Shown here in pieces: positions 47,885-59,304 of a stretch of 64,000 nt of DNA. This DNA comes from Incurvaria masculella. Its lineage: Eukaryota > Arthropoda > Insecta > Lepidoptera > Incurvariidae. The translations under genes were made by a program, and so were the position numbers. The notes under the pieces are model-generated. The model saw only the letters and a list, made by a program, of their open reading frames with translations, searched no databases and was not told where the DNA came from. The stretch's first letter is position 1. Each line of letters starts with the position of its first letter. The stretch spans positions 21,835,021 through 21,899,020 of the forward strand of contig OX335642.1 of the NCBI GenBank assembly GCA_946894095.1, given 5' to 3'.

Positions 47885-48065
47885 ATTTTATGTCTTTAAA
47901 ATTGCTATCATCCGTAAGTGTAGAAAGTTCCATATAATTTTGTACTTTAGATTAAGGTGGACATTGAAAAAAAAACCAGCAATGTTTGCTGAACTTGCAA
48001 ATGACAAAATATAACAAATCCGAGTGCAGTGTACTGTCTATGGATGATGAATAAACAATACAATA
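47885..48065 (+). mobile_element. LINE 3' end copy
   Basis: AGATTAAGGTGGACATTGAA, AAACCAGCAATG, TTGCTGAACTTGCAAATGAC, ATAACAAATCCGAGTGCAGT and CTATGGATGATGAATAAACA, matching 26975-27130 in order. The AGTTTCTTGCCAGTTCTTC block is deleted. Confidence 0.75.
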
Positions 48066-48607
48066 TAATATTATTGTTATTTTGTAAGGTGGCTCCATGA
48101 AATTTAATTTTCCTTAATGTCTGCTAAAGTAACAAATTATAACAAAACTCCAAACTGTTCTAACTAAATTTAATTTTCAGGGATTGATTTTTAAATTCTA
48201 TAATTACTTACTTACTTACTTAAATAATTACTTAACAGACCAATCATATTTGGGAATATAAAAAATAAACACCTTTAGATGCCTGATGTATTGACTGCTT
48301 AATATATTATTTATATTATATTAATAGACACTTGCGAATCCACCCGCGCTAAAGTTTGCCACGGTTGCCGATGTCTCTCAAATTTCACTGCAACTCTTGC
48401 ACTGTTATAATACAGCTTGTTGGTAAACAGCCAACACTGCATGGGAAGAATAAAGCTGACCCAGAGATAAACCGCATTGAAGATGGGTAAGTGGTACACT
48501 TTTTTAATGTAACTTGGCGCATGCCACAGATACACATATAATATTAGCCCTCCACACTGCATTCTCAAAGTAATTATGTACGAAGGTAGACCTACTTTTT
48601 ATTAGTA
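48066..48607. other. No gene; (ACTT)n at 48205-48222
   Basis: A short ACTT microsatellite is the only feature seen. Confidence 0.45.
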
Positions 48608-48609
48608 CG

Positions 48610-48688
48610 GGTATACTTTGAAGTGGATGGAAAACACGGACCAATGTTCATTGCCGCTTTTACTATCTTTTATTTCAATCCGAGCAGG
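48610..48688 (-). mobile_element. SINE fragment
   Basis: TATACTTTGAAGTGGATGGA, AAACACGGACCAATGTTCAT and TGCCGCTTTTACTATC match the inverse SINE body (ATTGAACTGGATGGAAAACA, CGGACAATTTTCATTGCCGC). Confidence 0.7.
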
Positions 48689-49447
48689 TTTCCCTTTTAA
48701 GTTGTAAGTGGACAGAAATATAGAAAAACAGACAGACAGACCCAGACATTGGATTTCATGAGAGTTAGTGAGTGTTAAGGATTTGTCTCATTATCTAAAT
48801 TAACAGCGAAATAAAACAAAAACCATATGAATAATATAATTTAAGGTTAAATTTGTTCCTAAAACAATATATCTCGCGCTTTTCTCGTGTTAGGTTCACG
48901 ATGTTTTTCCTCATAAAACAGGCGGGATTTTAAATTGAACCGTCCCGGAGGCCCGAGCAAACAAAATCCTTGTTTCAACCCCCTCCCCAGCCCCGTGCCC
49001 CCCCCCCCCTCCCCCAACCGCGGCCAATGGAATCCTTACCTGCGCAAGGGTTGCGATAGCTTTGGGACAATATTTATTATCAAACAACTCTACCTTTTTA
49101 CAGTTTTATTTTGGTGCAGGTTGGCTCAGTGGTGAGTTCGGCATGTAGATGTAGTCAAAGTTCAAAAATTAATAATTCCACATTTTTTAAAATTTAATTA
49201 TTCTGGAGTATACATACATTCGGTTCCGGAGATGGACTTAATGTTATGTGAACTCAAATGTGTGTATGAAAAGCTTCGAATAAACCATTATTCTCAGCTA
49301 AGTATCGATAAACTCAAACAATAATGCTTGGGTAGGCTATAGTTTGTATTCAGAGAACACGTAATGATTTTAATTATGTCAGTTGGATAATGCGATCTAC
49401 CAGACAAAATATTGTCTTAAACCGTGATACAATATATATTCGTAACC
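48689..49447. other. No gene; C-rich run
   Basis: A C-rich tract lies at 48960-49022, with a C14 run at about 48999-49008 and beyond. Nothing else was recognised. Confidence 0.4.
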
Positions 49448-49471
49448 AAAAAACCGGCCAAGTGCGAGTTT
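49448..49471 (+). mobile_element. GGGTTCCGTACC repeat element, 5' tip only
   Basis: AAAAAACCGGCCAAGTGCGA is the first block of the element; the rest is missing. Confidence 0.6.
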
Positions 49472-50696
49472 ACGCAACATTGACTTATTTTATTCAAATA
49501 ATCACCATAAGGTCCCACTAAGCTTTAATTTTGGTTAGTATTCCACGATTTTATATAAAAACTATGACAGTTCATTAACGCAAAGCGATTTAAAATGGCA
49601 TTAGTAAGGGATCCTTAATATTCGCGAGTTTCTATGTAACCATTCAATCATGAAATTAAATAATTTTGATTAAATTGAATTTAATGGTTTTCACCATCAA
49701 AATTTCATAAATGAAAATAACATGTTTCTTACCTAAACAACAAAAAATCATCAAATAATATCCATAATGGTATTCATCACATTATTGCAGTCGTAAGGCT
49801 ACCCCGACAGAATAATCAGTTACATGTAATGTTCTATGTCAGGCAATAGGCTCTCCTCATACCTGGCTCAGTCGGAGGGCAACTTCTTGTGTTATTCAAT
49901 TACAACTTTATTCGATGAGATGGCCGCAACGCTGTGACAAAAACGTGCACACATAGTTTTGTGGTTGTCTGATATTAGATACCAAATATAAAGTAAAATT
50001 GAAGCTCGTTCGAGGGTGTTTGCCCATTTTTGTTATTTTGAAAAATTTATAAAATTTATAAAGAGATAAATCTCGCTTCAAAATACAGAACAAAATTGTA
50101 TGAATAAGCAATTTTGGCTATCATTTGACGCAGGGCCGGTATTTGTTAAAATTCCAAGTGTCAAGTAAATTGGACCAGTGGTTTTCAAATTATTAGGAAA
50201 CATCGTTTGTATTGGGAGAGTAATTTACTGAAGGTTACGAAGCCTATCTTAATAATGGAAAGTCGAAAGATTACCTTATACAAATGTTTATTTGAGTAGT
50301 TAATTGTTTTACATTATAACATAATGTCTGCAAACTATAATATAACGACACCTGCGAAATTACGTAGACGATTACGCAGGAGTCGGTTAAAAACAAAAAT
50401 GTGTGGGAGTGTACACAATCGTGTATGCTGACGCTGCTCGCCTAATGATGTCCTTCCTTACGCGAGCAACATTAGCGATTATTGTCATCTAGCTCCACTA
50501 ACGGGCGCTTCCAGACGAGCCGCTATACAATACTACTTACCGGAGCACTTAACCAAACATTTATCTTCCTTGTGACGTCATCGGGGGTGACGTCACGCGT
50601 GTCAGCGAAACGACTGTTGACATTCAAAGCTTCAGCGGAAATTGTAATACAATTTGCTCACTTATCCATAGTTTCCAACGGTTTTTTTTTTATATA
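49472..50696. other. No recognisable feature
   Basis: Short frames only. Confidence 0.4.
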
Positions 50697-50800
50697 AGTG
50701 GACATGAATGGCACCACATTAACCTGCAACACAAGATGGAACTTCCTTTTATTCCACAGAACTGCAAGCAAGGAAAACTTATATTGCAGCTCCGACCAAC
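50697..50800 (-). mobile_element. Possible SINE remnant
   Basis: GTGGACATGAATGGCACCAC resembles the inverse SINE tail, followed by diverged GGAACTTCCTTTTATT and TTATATTGCAGCTCCGACCA blocks. The match is weak. Confidence 0.35.
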
Positions 50801-51067
50801 ATTCACTTTCACTCACCGTAGAGTTGTAGAGTTCAGACCTACCTCTATATCTCCACAGTGGTGACACCCGGCGTGATGCTCTATAAACATCGACTTGCCT
50901 TTCGTATCAGCCATGGATTTGATATACTATCGCGTGGGTTCATGCACCACTTTCTCTTTCCGAGTAGGATAAGTGCAAATCATCACGAATGCGAGCCGTT
51001 TAATGGTTCGGAATACATACATGTAAAACTGTGAAACATGAAAACTTCCCCTATTATAGGGAGAGCA
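50801..51067. other. Spacer, nothing recognised
   Basis: No feature seen. Confidence 0.4.
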
Positions 51068-51160
51068 CCCCAGTTGGAAAAAGATGGCCGAAACGGCAAT
51101 GGGAAATTGTTCGCTGTTATCCATAGATAAAAAGGGAGGAGATATGGCATTGAACGCGCC
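51068..51160 (+). mobile_element. SINE fragment, body
   Basis: CCAGTTGGAAAAAGATGGCC, GAAACGGCAATGGGAAATTG, TTCGCTGTTATCCATAG and GATATGGCATTGAAC correspond to the SINE body up to the CATGGCACC block. Confidence 0.6.
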
Positions 51161-51482
51161 TACTATAGGACCCGCTGTCTCCAATCTTCAAAAACTACCA
51201 ATCACACTTTAATATACATTCCAAATGCAAACAAAGTCGCAGACGTATTGGAGGGTTTGTGTGGGTGGGAACTGACTTGAACGCTATTTTAAAGCACATT
51301 CGTGCGCGGTGGCGATGTTTCGACCGTGTGCATATGACGCTCCCCCAGATTCCCCAACAATCATATGGTCATTTTGACCAAAAAACGGAGACGCGATATC
51401 GAGCGCATGCCAATTCTCCTTCCTTTCTCTTCATTTAAGCCATCCAGCCCAGGGTAACCGAGCTCATGAAAGGAAATGTTGC
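51161..51482. other. Segment separating two SINE pieces
   Basis: About 320 bp between the body and tail pieces of what could have been one SINE. It may be an insertion, but no terminal repeats were seen. Confidence 0.35.
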
Positions 51483-51552
51483 GGCAGGTGTGTTAGGCTT
51501 AATCGTGATGGTGCGTAATACAGCCATCCATGTCAAATTACATAAAAAATGT
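51483..51552 (+). mobile_element. SINE fragment, tail
   Basis: GGTGTGTTAGGCTTAATCGT, GATGGTGCGTAATACAGCC and ATCCATGTCAAATTACATAA AAAA: the tail region with its A-rich end. Confidence 0.7.
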
Positions 51553-53659
51553 ATTCTTCATCAGCCAAGTTCCTACTGGTCTTTCACCAGAAAGGTTCAC
51601 CCCTAGTCAATTCAAGAATGTCGCTCCTACATCAAGCATTATACCAATCTAGCAAGTACCGTCAATCAAGTATGTATTTCATAATTGTGGACGGAAAAAT
51701 ATGTTATGTAAACCCGTGAAGTTTATTTGCGGGTTCTTCTTTACTGGGTTGATCGAATCCGCGGATCTTTGTGACGTAACTTGGTATGATTTGACTACCA
51801 AAAAGTTTAAATATAAAAATGAAAATCTATGAAGGTGTATATCTACGCTAACTAGAACGCATCTTCACAATTCAAAATTCGAACCTTAAACAGAGTAGAC
51901 TCTCAGCCGTAAAAATCTCAGGACTATACTATGACTGTATCCACCTTTTCATTTCCACAGTACCAACGCGGGTGTAGTTTTCAGAGCCGGTCAAATCAAG
52001 CTCGGACTCGCAAATGTTAGTTCGCTTAACGCCCGCTGCGCGCGCTCTTCATTTTCTCCATACAATTGAAAACGCCAGTCGATCGGTTTGCCGTAAACGC
52101 CAATTTCGGTGAGAACTCAGACTGCCCACTCTGTTCTATAAAAAAATAATACGTTTAATAAACTGTCATAAATCTCATTCTAACGGGCATAAAACATTAT
52201 TGTTTTTGCAAGATTTTCATAATATTTTTTTAACGATCGAACTGGTAATACAATGCTGCCACAGTCTTACAAAAATACTTCCAAACAAACTAGAAATATA
52301 AAAACAAAATTGGATCCTGACACATTTCAACCCAAATCCAAACATGAGTTTACCTAAAGCGCGCGGTGTTCATCCGATCGCTCCATCCATTTCCATTTGC
52401 TACCAATAAAATTGTGTGCCTCCCAATATTGCTATCGGAAAGAAACATTTGAATAATGTTATTGCCTCTCACTTAGGTGCGAGGTAAAATACTGATTCAA
52501 GAAATAGTTTGGCCGAATAATAGTTTGTATTCAGAGAACAAGGCTCAGATTTGGCATGTTTGTGGAAATAGCGCGTTGTTGTATCCAACAAAATGGCAGC
52601 CAAATTACAATATGAAAATACTTTTTGCATGGGGGCGTGGCGTAGCACTACGACAACAACGGCAGCGCAGGCGAGTGAGTTCGCTTATGAATTCGCTTGG
52701 TACGGATTTTATGGAGCTCCAACGACACGTAAGATCACTTTAGAATACGTGAGAACTTCACAGGACGCTATTTAGTGCAACGAACATTCGATGTTGTTAC
52801 GAACTAACTATAGAGTTAGACGTTTTGCACTCCACTAACTCGTGGCGGGGACTCCTCGTGGCTACACCGCCACTATACGAATAAGTCTCGAACACTACTC
52901 CCGTCCCGAGCATGGAAGCTCGCTGCTTTTGCCCCACCTTTTACAAACATATATTCATCGTCAACAACAGCGAACCTTTTTTGGTTTTGTCTACTTTTAA
53001 CAAGTGTAGACAAAATGGTCTTATGGTGTAGATACTATCTCTACTACTACCTTAACTAACTCTTGTCAAATTCTGCGTCTAGTGTCTGTCTGCAATCTTG
53101 TCTGTCTGTCCGCTCATAACTTGAAAACCACTCATCTGACATCTACGTACAGTTTGATTTTACAATCAAATTTAGGCAACTTTTCCTTCGAATTTTAGTG
53201 CGGTCGGTAGTTTGTATTGATTGAAATCATTATTTATTTATTTAGAAAATTCTATATCTTGTGTAATAAAAAAAAAACAATTTAAAACACTAGGATGAGC
53301 CCTTACCCGTCTTTACAATACGTGATCACAGTTAATGGTCCATGATTCAGAATCTAGTCGAACCATGATGACAGCTTGCTTAAATAAATTAATAAGTACA
53401 GTCATCCGAAAAATGTTTATTCAAGCCGAATAAATCACAACGGATTTTAAGTTTTAATGTCATTCGAAGGGCATATAACAAATTACTTTACACAAAATAA
53501 ATACAAAACAAATGAAAAGTTTATCGATGTGTGTCAGTAGGTTGAATCTACATACATCATTGAAATTATGAGTGAAAGTGAGTTATGCTTCGGCAAAGAC
53601 AAGTTTGTACGTGACAAGACTGTCATTAGTAAGTTCAGAGGTTTGGACAAGGCATTTCA
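51553..53659. other. No recognisable gene
   Basis: GC-richer DNA at 52620-52940 with short frames lacking domains. Nothing else was recognised. Confidence 0.4.
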
Positions 53660-53700
53660 TTTGAAAGAAAGAGAAAGAAAGAAAAATCGTTTATTTGTCT
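53660..53700 (-). mobile_element. LINE-tail-like end with (GAAA)n
   Basis: On the minus strand AAATAAACGATTTTTCTTTC runs into a CTTT microsatellite (53662-53687). AATAAA plus a terminal simple repeat resembles a LINE 3' end. Upstream LINE sequence to about 53870 is not identifiable. Confidence 0.4.
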
Positions 53701-54575
53701 CTTTTTTGCATTAAACTTAAGTACATAGTAACGATGAAAAGTAAATAACAGAAGACAAAATGGACCCATCGCAGCATATGCTATAGATAATGTGTCTATA
53801 GCGCTGATATTATGGTGGGCCCGGGTGGTGATATGAGTAATCAGGGAAAGGATACATAGAATGAACAAATAAAATAATAAGAAAAAAAAATTACAGGTGT
53901 TCTACATTTAACACTTCATAATATAACTAAAACAAAAATAGTACTAATTAAGAAACAGAACTTATAGTTACACAAAAAAACACCAAGAAACATAAAATAA
54001 AAGTAAAAGTAACGCTACAGACATATAAAAAAAACACGTCTCAAATAAGACTTAGTAAAAGAAAAAAAATTAATAATAAATCTAACCAAGTAGACCGGAA
54101 AAAAGTTAGTCATACTTCAACTAATTTTCTTCCATAAATCATTGCTTCCATATCATTTTTGTTGCAATACGCGGTATTTAGCGTTCATGAGACTCAACTT
54201 AGAGGCGCCTGAGAGCATTCATGGGGTTTCGAACTCTTTCGGGGCTGCGAGAACTATGCCGGCCACCTGCTTCGACCCAATTTCGTACTTTGGGGGAAAT
54301 CCAAGGCAGGGTATGTGTTCTATAGTTCATTTTATTTAAAGGTTTGGTTCTAATAGGAGAAATGTGGCGGTTGAAAGGTCTTAAAATTATGGGATTCCTT
54401 GTGGTCGTCTACTCATCGCAAGGCTTTGGAATACAGCTGGTATTAGGGTGATCCTTCCCATATATGCCAATAATAATCCAGTCAATATTCCATTTCAACA
54501 TGTTTTTTTCTACTTCTACCCATGCTTACATTTAGGTGATAAAAAGAACAATTACGATTATATCTGAGATGATAT
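53701..54575. other. No recognisable gene
   Basis: Very A-rich at 53870-54090. A frame at 54142-54339 shows no domain. Confidence 0.4.
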
Positions 54576-54879
54576 AAAAAACCGGCCAAGTGCGAGTCGG
54601 ACTCGCACACGAAGGGTTCCGTACCATCGTAAAAAAAAACACGGTTTTTGTATGGAAGCCCCCTTTAATTTTAATTATTTTTTAATCTTACCTATTTGTT
54701 GTTATAGCGGCAAAATAAATACACACTCTGTGAAAATTTCAGCTGTCTACCTGTTACGGTTACTGAGATACAGCCCTGTGACAGACGGACAGACGGACGG
54801 ACGGACGGACGGACGGACGGACAGCGGAGGCTTAGTAATAGGGTTCCGTTTTCACCCTTTGGGTACGGAACCCTAAAAA
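54576..54879 (+). mobile_element. GGGTTCCGTACC repeat element, complete copy
   Basis: AAAAACCGGCCAAGTGCGAG, TCGGACTCGCACACGAAGGG, TTCCGTACCATCG, TTGTTATAGCGGCAAAATAA, TACTGAGATACAGCCCTGTG, (GGAC)n at 54784-54822, CAGCGGAGGCTTAGTAATAG, and ending CCCTTTGGGTACGGAACCCT followed by AAAAA. A 74-codon frame over it (54652-54876) follows the repeat and is not a gene. Confidence 0.9.
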
Positions 54880-55160
54880 CAGACCTTTTTCGTGTTTTTT
54901 TAATGCGGACTCGTATCTTAATTTAAAGTAAAAATCATCAGAACCTGTAGATGAGGACAGATGTAACAATCAGAAATAGGTGGTCAGTTTGCACAGCAGG
55001 TGTTGTAAATCTGTACGCTCCTATTGTGTCCAGTTCTGTAATATTTTTTTAAAGGCGTTCTCCTTTGTTAGTCTGAAGTAATTATAGGTCTTAATAGTGA
55101 CAATTACTTATTGTTGCATCTCACTGCGGTGGTATTACCCCAAAATACAATCTAGGCCAA
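54880..55160. other. Spacer, nothing recognised
   Basis: No feature seen. Confidence 0.4.
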
Positions 55161-55250
55161 ACGTGGTGTGAAGAAGCACCTAGCCGGCCAGCGTGATTTT
55201 AGCAGAGCCTGTGAAAGTTCGAAAGCCCATGGGCACCGTCGGGCTCCTAC
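55161..55250 (+). repeat. Dispersed repeat, GAAGCACCTAGC type
   Basis: ACGTGGTGTGAAGAAGCACC, TAGCCGGCCAGCGTGATTTT, AGCAGAGCCTGTGAAAGTTC and GAAAGCCCATGGGCACCGTC. It matches 18700-18794 and, inverted, 35771-35852. Confidence 0.6.
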
Positions 55251-57240
55251 TATGTTAGCCATATAACATTAAAATGTTATGTATACAATATAAACATAAT
55301 TTTAAATTGGGTTGGTGCTATTTTTACAGATCTATAATATAGGTCAGTATGGTTAGACAGTAAACATAATATTAAAGGTTATTAAGGGCCTGGTACTAGC
55401 CAAATCGCAAAGTTAGACGAGGCACCCCAAGTAAACTAACTAAGTCTGACGATTATAAGTGTCATCCTTACAATATATGATTCCTTGTCTAGGAATCGAA
55501 TGATTTTCGTTAATGTATGTTTCCTTTTTGTATACAAAATACATTGCGGAAACGGTGTCCATTTCCGAACTTTTTTGACTAAATGTAGAAATCTAAAAGC
55601 AAATGGAATTTTTTGTTTATGCATATATGCTGTTTTTACTTATATCTAGAAATCGAATGACTTTCAGAATTCTAATGAGAAAAATCAACTTTTTTTATTT
55701 TGATTATTATTTAAATAAATGATGGAATAAAAAAATATTAACAATCCATTATCAGTCTGGAGTTCTATTTGGCGTTTCACTACATATTATTACATTTGTT
55801 AAAAAGTGCATTTGTATGGCGCGAGTAGTTGGCTAGTCCTAGCGCCTTAAGAGGAGGGAGTCTTCGTGCGGGGTCTCCGTGTGTTTTGTAAAGTCACCCA
55901 TTATTTTAAAGTAGTTCGACAAAATAATACATTTTTTTTTCTATTAATGCAATGCTTGCTTCTTCCTTTCCTGTTACAAATCGAATCTGTGAGTAAAGTG
56001 CTCGAAATAACTTTTCCCCCAATATTTTCTGGCTCATTCGACTAAAATAAATAAGATTGTGTTTTGACAGAGTTTGTTGAAGCATTAGTCATTCCCTTCT
56101 CGTCGATATGCCGACTTTCTCCATGAGCTTTATTGAATATCGGATGACGTGCGTTACTTCTCTACCATTAGTTTTCGTGCATTCAAACATATTTGAGATA
56201 ATGTTTTGTATTGACGTATTTGTAGGCTTTAAAATGACGTGAGATACATTAAGGGCTTCTTAATATTTATTATCTGGACTGCACTTAGGTGTTTAAAGTA
56301 ATCCACACCGACCTAATGGTTACGTTTTAGTTATTTTTAATGTTGTACGACCAAGTAGACAAAGGGATGTTAGTAGTCAAATATAAGTCAGATATTTGAT
56401 CCAATCATAAAGAAGAAGCATATTCTCCATTACGACACGAAACACATTCAGTATGGCTCTTTTATAACATTTTTATTTTCTTGTTTCCTTTGCGGTACCC
56501 AGCACCACTCTGGACAATGAGTTTCGTCTAGAGAGCAGACTGAATTTTAGTGGGTATAAATGTGTACTTTCTCGCTTTAAAATTACCTCGAGTAGGCATG
56601 AAAATCTATTAAGTTGGAGCTTCCTGCTCAACTCCCCATATAAAATCATGTGCAAATATCTTATCAGAGAGTCAAAATCATTCTTAAAACAGCTTTATTA
56701 AATCAAACTAGATGTCTGATGACCATTGGCATTGTAAAATAGTTTTTGGTTTCTAAGTTATAAGGTCCGAAAGTTCGCGCGTTTTATACAGTAATTTAGG
56801 AGGCGGATTGATCAAATAAAATAAAAACATCCTCAAAAGATTAAACGTACAACCTAGCTTGTTTCATGAAAATTTATTATCAATTTGGTTTTTGTTTGAT
56901 TTTTTACTACGGTGGTCTTGATAAATTTTTGCTATAAGTCGTTTTGTAATTAAAATGTTTGTAAATCTTAGCAAATAAAACATGTTCCATCCTCCCATCA
57001 CGGAGCCTGTCTTTTTCTTTGAAACGGAGAAGGTTTTTATTGCATTTTGTTTATTTGAGTGCTTCCACAACGGGGTATCAATTGCCGTTCATATCAAATC
57101 GTTTTGAAGAGCCTGTTTAAAATTAATCATATGAAGTAAACGGATATAATATAATTAATTATAAATAATTCATTTCAACGAAACCTTTTAACACAATAAA
57201 CAATGTATTGTAAATTATAACATGCAGGTAATATACAAAA
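55251..57240. other. AT-rich, no recognisable feature
   Basis: Short frames without domains; no shared repeat found. Confidence 0.4.
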
Positions 57241-57317
57241 AAACATTAATGGAAGTAAAGCGAAGCGAAGTTTAGTAAAGCGAAGTTTATAATAATAATA
57301 ATAATCTATGGTCAGCT

Positions 57318-57420
57318 GTCACATGTGACGGATGTCGAAATTTTTCGCAAAATGAAAATTATTTAATTGTTTAATAATTTTCATTATTGCTGAAGGTTTT
57401 CGACAAAAATCACATGTGAC
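57318..57420. repeat. Long stable hairpin (103 bp)
   Basis: The outer arms GTCACATGTGA (57318-57328) and TCACATGTGAC (57410-57420) pair. So do GTCGAAA with TTTCGAC, GCAA with TTGC, and AATGAAAATTATT with AATAATTTTCATT, around a short TAATTGTTT loop. Mismatches are small symmetric bulges. It could be a MITE-like fold-back or a precursor-like RNA hairpin. Confidence 0.75.
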
Positions 57421-57835
57421 AAGTCTTACTGGAGGTTGCGGCCATAGATCCTCACCACTACTGCGCCACCCACCACCTTGGCTCCCTGCAAAGGGGACCA
57501 GCCGACACGGCCCCGCTACCACCTGATGCGGGGCCCACCACTCCTCCGGCGTGCTTAGGGTCGGCGGGCTGCTGTCTGCACATGACCTTCGCCGCCGGAG
57601 GAGCGAGGCGCGTCACCAGGCGCCGCGCACAACGCGATCTGCGTGCCGGCGCCCAGCAGTCCGGCGGATGCGGAGCTCTCCGAGATGGGGGTGGTGGAGG
57701 CCTGCGTGTCAAGGCCACCACCTAACGTTCGAAGCCTGGCTCACGTCGTCCCGGAGAGCGCCGCCACCACGGCCTGCGCCCACCGGCGCGCTTGGAGGAG
57801 CCCCCTCTCGCCGCCGGTGGATTCTCCGTTTCTTA
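57421..57835. other. GC-rich island of unknown nature
   Basis: About 400 bp of CpG- and CCG-rich DNA in an AT-rich context, open in several frames on both strands (for example 57458-57721 minus and 57551-57850 plus). The frames are low-complexity Pro/Arg/Ala sequence. It might be the ORF1 part of a 5'-truncated LINE, a processed exon or a CpG island. No domain was recognised. Confidence 0.4.
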
Positions 57836-58171
57836 ATATTATTTTTATGATTTTTTATTGTAAATATGTAAAAATAATTTAAAAAAACGTGCACATAAAT
57901 ATATACAGAATAATAATAATAATAATAATTCTTCATTTTACCAAAAATGCATTTCACATACAGTTTGATTCATAACCCCCACACTAGGATTCCCTGTGTT
58001 GTGGGGGATATTTTCCTTAAGTTTACCATATCAACATTTTCAGAACAAAGTATAAATATGAAAAAGAGCTAAATAATTAACATGAAATATAAAAAAAAAT
58101 ACAATAATACATAAAACAATAGAGTTAGTCAAGGGATAATGCGATGTGTACATATAAACATTAATGGAAGT

Positions 58172-58381
58172 GAACTTAAATATGTGATAGTGTACTGTAG
58201 TGCAATGCTTTTGATTTATATTAATACATTTAACTCTCGATTGTAGTTTTTAAGATAAACATTTCAGGTTAATTTACGTTAATGTCCAGTGCAAAACTAC
58301 GACATATTTATATATCCTGTAATAGGTGTAAGCTATTGTGGAATTATGTCGTGATTAAAGGACAAAGAGTTTTCTTTTATG
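58172..58381. other. Spacer, nothing recognised
   Basis: AT-rich; no feature. Confidence 0.4.
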
Positions 58382-58575
58382 TTACTGGACATGAATGGCT
58401 AATACCACATCCACATCCTTCCTGTGCTTTTTGAGTACTACTAAATTGAACTGCCTGGACAATACGGAGAAAACATCTGTATACTCCATCCAGTTCAATG
58501 TAGCAATATCTTCGGAAATGCAGTGTGTTGGGGTAATATCATGACAGTACTAGGCATTCATGTCCAGTTTTACAC
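58382..58575. mobile_element. SINE fold-back pair (two tails, inverted)
   Basis: 58382-58473 is an inverse SINE piece (TTACTGGACATGAATGGCTA, ATACCAC, CTAAATTGAACTGCCTGGAC, AATACGGA). 58484-58575 is a direct piece (ATCCAGTTCAATGTAGCAAT, GTGTGTTGGGGTAATATCAT, GACAGTAC, CATTCATGTCCAGTTTTACA). The ends form a palindrome of TAAAACTGGACATGAATG type. Confidence 0.75.
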
Positions 58576-58880
58576 AAAAAACTACGCTGTTATAAATTTG
58601 ACGATGCATGTGCACATAACACAAAGCGCCGACGTAGCTGTGTTGTGCGAAGGGGTGGATGCAAAGACAGGGAGAGGGGTTGGAGGGAATCTCCAGGAGT
58701 AGGTCAAGCACCCTTTGCTCGTGCGTCTCATTATCTTTGCACCAAAGACTCCGCACGCCCGCGCCGCCGCCGGGTCGACGATACGTAAATATGTATTCTG
58801 AAGCGCGCACGTGAACTTAACTTACGTGAGTGAAGCCACGCAAAGTTGTTGAGAGGCGCAGGAGCTTTTCGATATCGCCT
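58576..58880. other. Spacer, GC-rich patch at 58740-58790
   Basis: No gene recognised. Confidence 0.4.
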
Positions 58881-58917
58881 TTTGGGGTTCCGTACCCAAA
58901 GGGTGCCAACGGAACAA
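58881..58917 (-). mobile_element. GGGTTCCGTACC repeat element, end fragment
   Basis: TTTGGGGTTCCGTACCCAAA and GGGTGCCAACGGAAC match the element's 3' end on the minus strand. Confidence 0.7.
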
Positions 58918-59304
58918 TTTTTTTACCAATTTTACCAAAAACCAAAAAAGTACATTTTGATGTTTTCTAGTGACTGAACTCCACTTCTCAAAGGGTTCTA
59001 CATTTGATGTTTTCATTCACTACTTGCATTCCTCAAAAGATTCTCAAAGTCTGTGTTCCCAACGGCCCCGCATAGTTATACTCACGGAAATATAATTGTT
59101 CTGTGGTTATACTTATGTAATTATACGTTAACGTCGATGTGAATTCGAAGTGTTTGAATGTCACAATAATTAATGTTTAATTCCATTTAATTGATATGTT
59201 ACCTACCTGAAATATTACGTATGTAAATCTGTTAACCGGTAGATATCTTAAACCCAAGAGTCAACGCGGTCTCGGTGTCTTGGGATTGAAAAAAAAACAC
59301 TATC

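Larger units (their letters stand above)
57241..58171. repeat. Segment bounded by a 16-bp direct repeat (candidate retroposon insertion)
   Basis: AAACATTAATGGAAGT occurs at 57241-57256 and again, identical, at 58156-58171. Between them lie an AAGCGAAG short tandem repeat (57257-57286), (AAT)n at 57289-57305, a 103-bp hairpin, a GC-rich island, (AAT)n at 57909-57930 and a CCCCCACA hairpin at 57974-58009. The length of the direct repeat fits a LINE-mediated target-site duplication. No reverse transcriptase motif was found inside. Confidence 0.5.

Noticed and set aside
54652..54876. 74-codon frame containing TDGQTDGRTDGRTD as a protein
   Set aside because: It is translation of the GGAC microsatellite inside the GGGTTCCGTACC element.
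57319..57522. Minus frame with TCDFCRKP as a zinc finger
   Set aside because: The motif falls in the palindromic arm of the 103-bp hairpin, so the residues are explained by the inverted repeat; only two cysteines are present.
59052..59304. BEL LTR starting at TGTGTTCCC near 59052
   Set aside because: Possible, but TGTTACGAACTGTTCG at 59305 gives a cleaner TG start; without the 3' LTR the choice stays provisional.
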